Shown here: positions 63,960-64,000 of the stretch, in pieces
How positions within the stretch are numbered: the first letter of the stretch is position 1
How the letters are laid out: each line of letters begins with the position of its first letter
NCBI RefSeq assembly: GCF_013466785.1
Contig: NZ_CP059163.1
Span: 3,906,001-3,970,000 of the forward strand
Reading direction: 5' to 3'
Source: Nocardioides marinisabuli
Lineage (GTDB): Bacteria > Actinomycetota > Actinomycetes > Propionibacteriales > Nocardioidaceae
DNA length: 64,000 nt
Notes under the pieces: generated by a model
Told to the model about the DNA's origin: nothing
Seen by the model: the letters and a program-made list of their open reading frames with translations, nothing else
Database searches by the model: none
Position numbers and translations under genes: made by a program

Positions 63960-64000
63960 GACCGGGACCCTAGGTCATCGCCCCGCCCGCCCGGGTGGAA

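Overview
The window is a high-GC actinobacterial chromosome segment. Gene content, GTG/ATG starts, four-base gene overlaps and gene order fit Nocardioides or a close relative (Propionibacteriales). The species assignment is inference. The right end (58.2-64 kb) keeps the gene order known from Mycobacterium tuberculosis Rv2689c-Rv2697c: RNA methyltransferase, APC permease, ceoB, ceoC, DUF3159, OB-fold, DUF3710, dut. No tRNA, rRNA, CRISPR array, integrase or transposase was found.

Layout. 0-5.3 kb: response regulator, a frameshifted small protein, MFS transporter, ion-channel-like protein, uvrB. 5.4-14.7 kb: the most unusual block. A GAF-SpoIIE phosphatase, a BcsA-like glycosyltransferase, a STAS antagonist, an RsbW-like kinase, a GH26-like surface protein, a beta-helix surface protein, an anchored unknown protein and a phospholipase-D-type synthase lie in one direction, the first five with overlapping ends. 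This looks like exopolysaccharide synthesis wired to a partner-switching module. 14.7-19.1 kb: SCP2 protein enclosed by ~73-bp inverted repeats, AlkA-type glycosylase, enoyl-CoA isomerase behind a KstR-type operator, ATP-dependent DNA ligase. 19.1-20.7 kb: a compositionally different insert with two membrane proteins and the broken 3' end of a hydrolase gene. 20.7-36.4 kb: metal transporter relative, CPCC and HNH proteins, lipoprotein, TetR, the fadA2/fabG4/htdX lipid group, secreted M23 protein, tandem thioesterases, PAC2 protein and fadA-fadB beta-oxidation genes. 36.4-50.5 kb: a frameshifted metallopeptidase-like lipoprotein, dxs, SMP-30 lactonase, Nudix, an SOS-box-controlled unknown gene, YjbQ, M3 peptidase, DUF3105, MTH1187, ECF sigma with a membrane partner, TauE/SafE, aconitase. 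50.6-57.1 kb: accessory DNA with a GIY-YIG protein and a ~5-kb island (hydrolase, DinB, DGPF-ECF42 operon, metallophosphoesterase) placed in the 3' end of the rRNA methyltransferase gene, which has left a duplicated 3' end. 57.1-64 kb: conserved core.

How the genes may work together: fatty-acid and steroid-type degradation (isomerase, FadA2/FabG4/HtdX, FadA/FadB, two TesB thioesterases, SCP2) is spread through the window with recognisable operators. A separate envelope module (5.4-14.7 kb) probably makes and processes a surface glycan under phosphorylation control. Three genes each carry a -1 frameshift, two of them in or beside G/C runs, so some apparent pseudogenes may be assembly errors.
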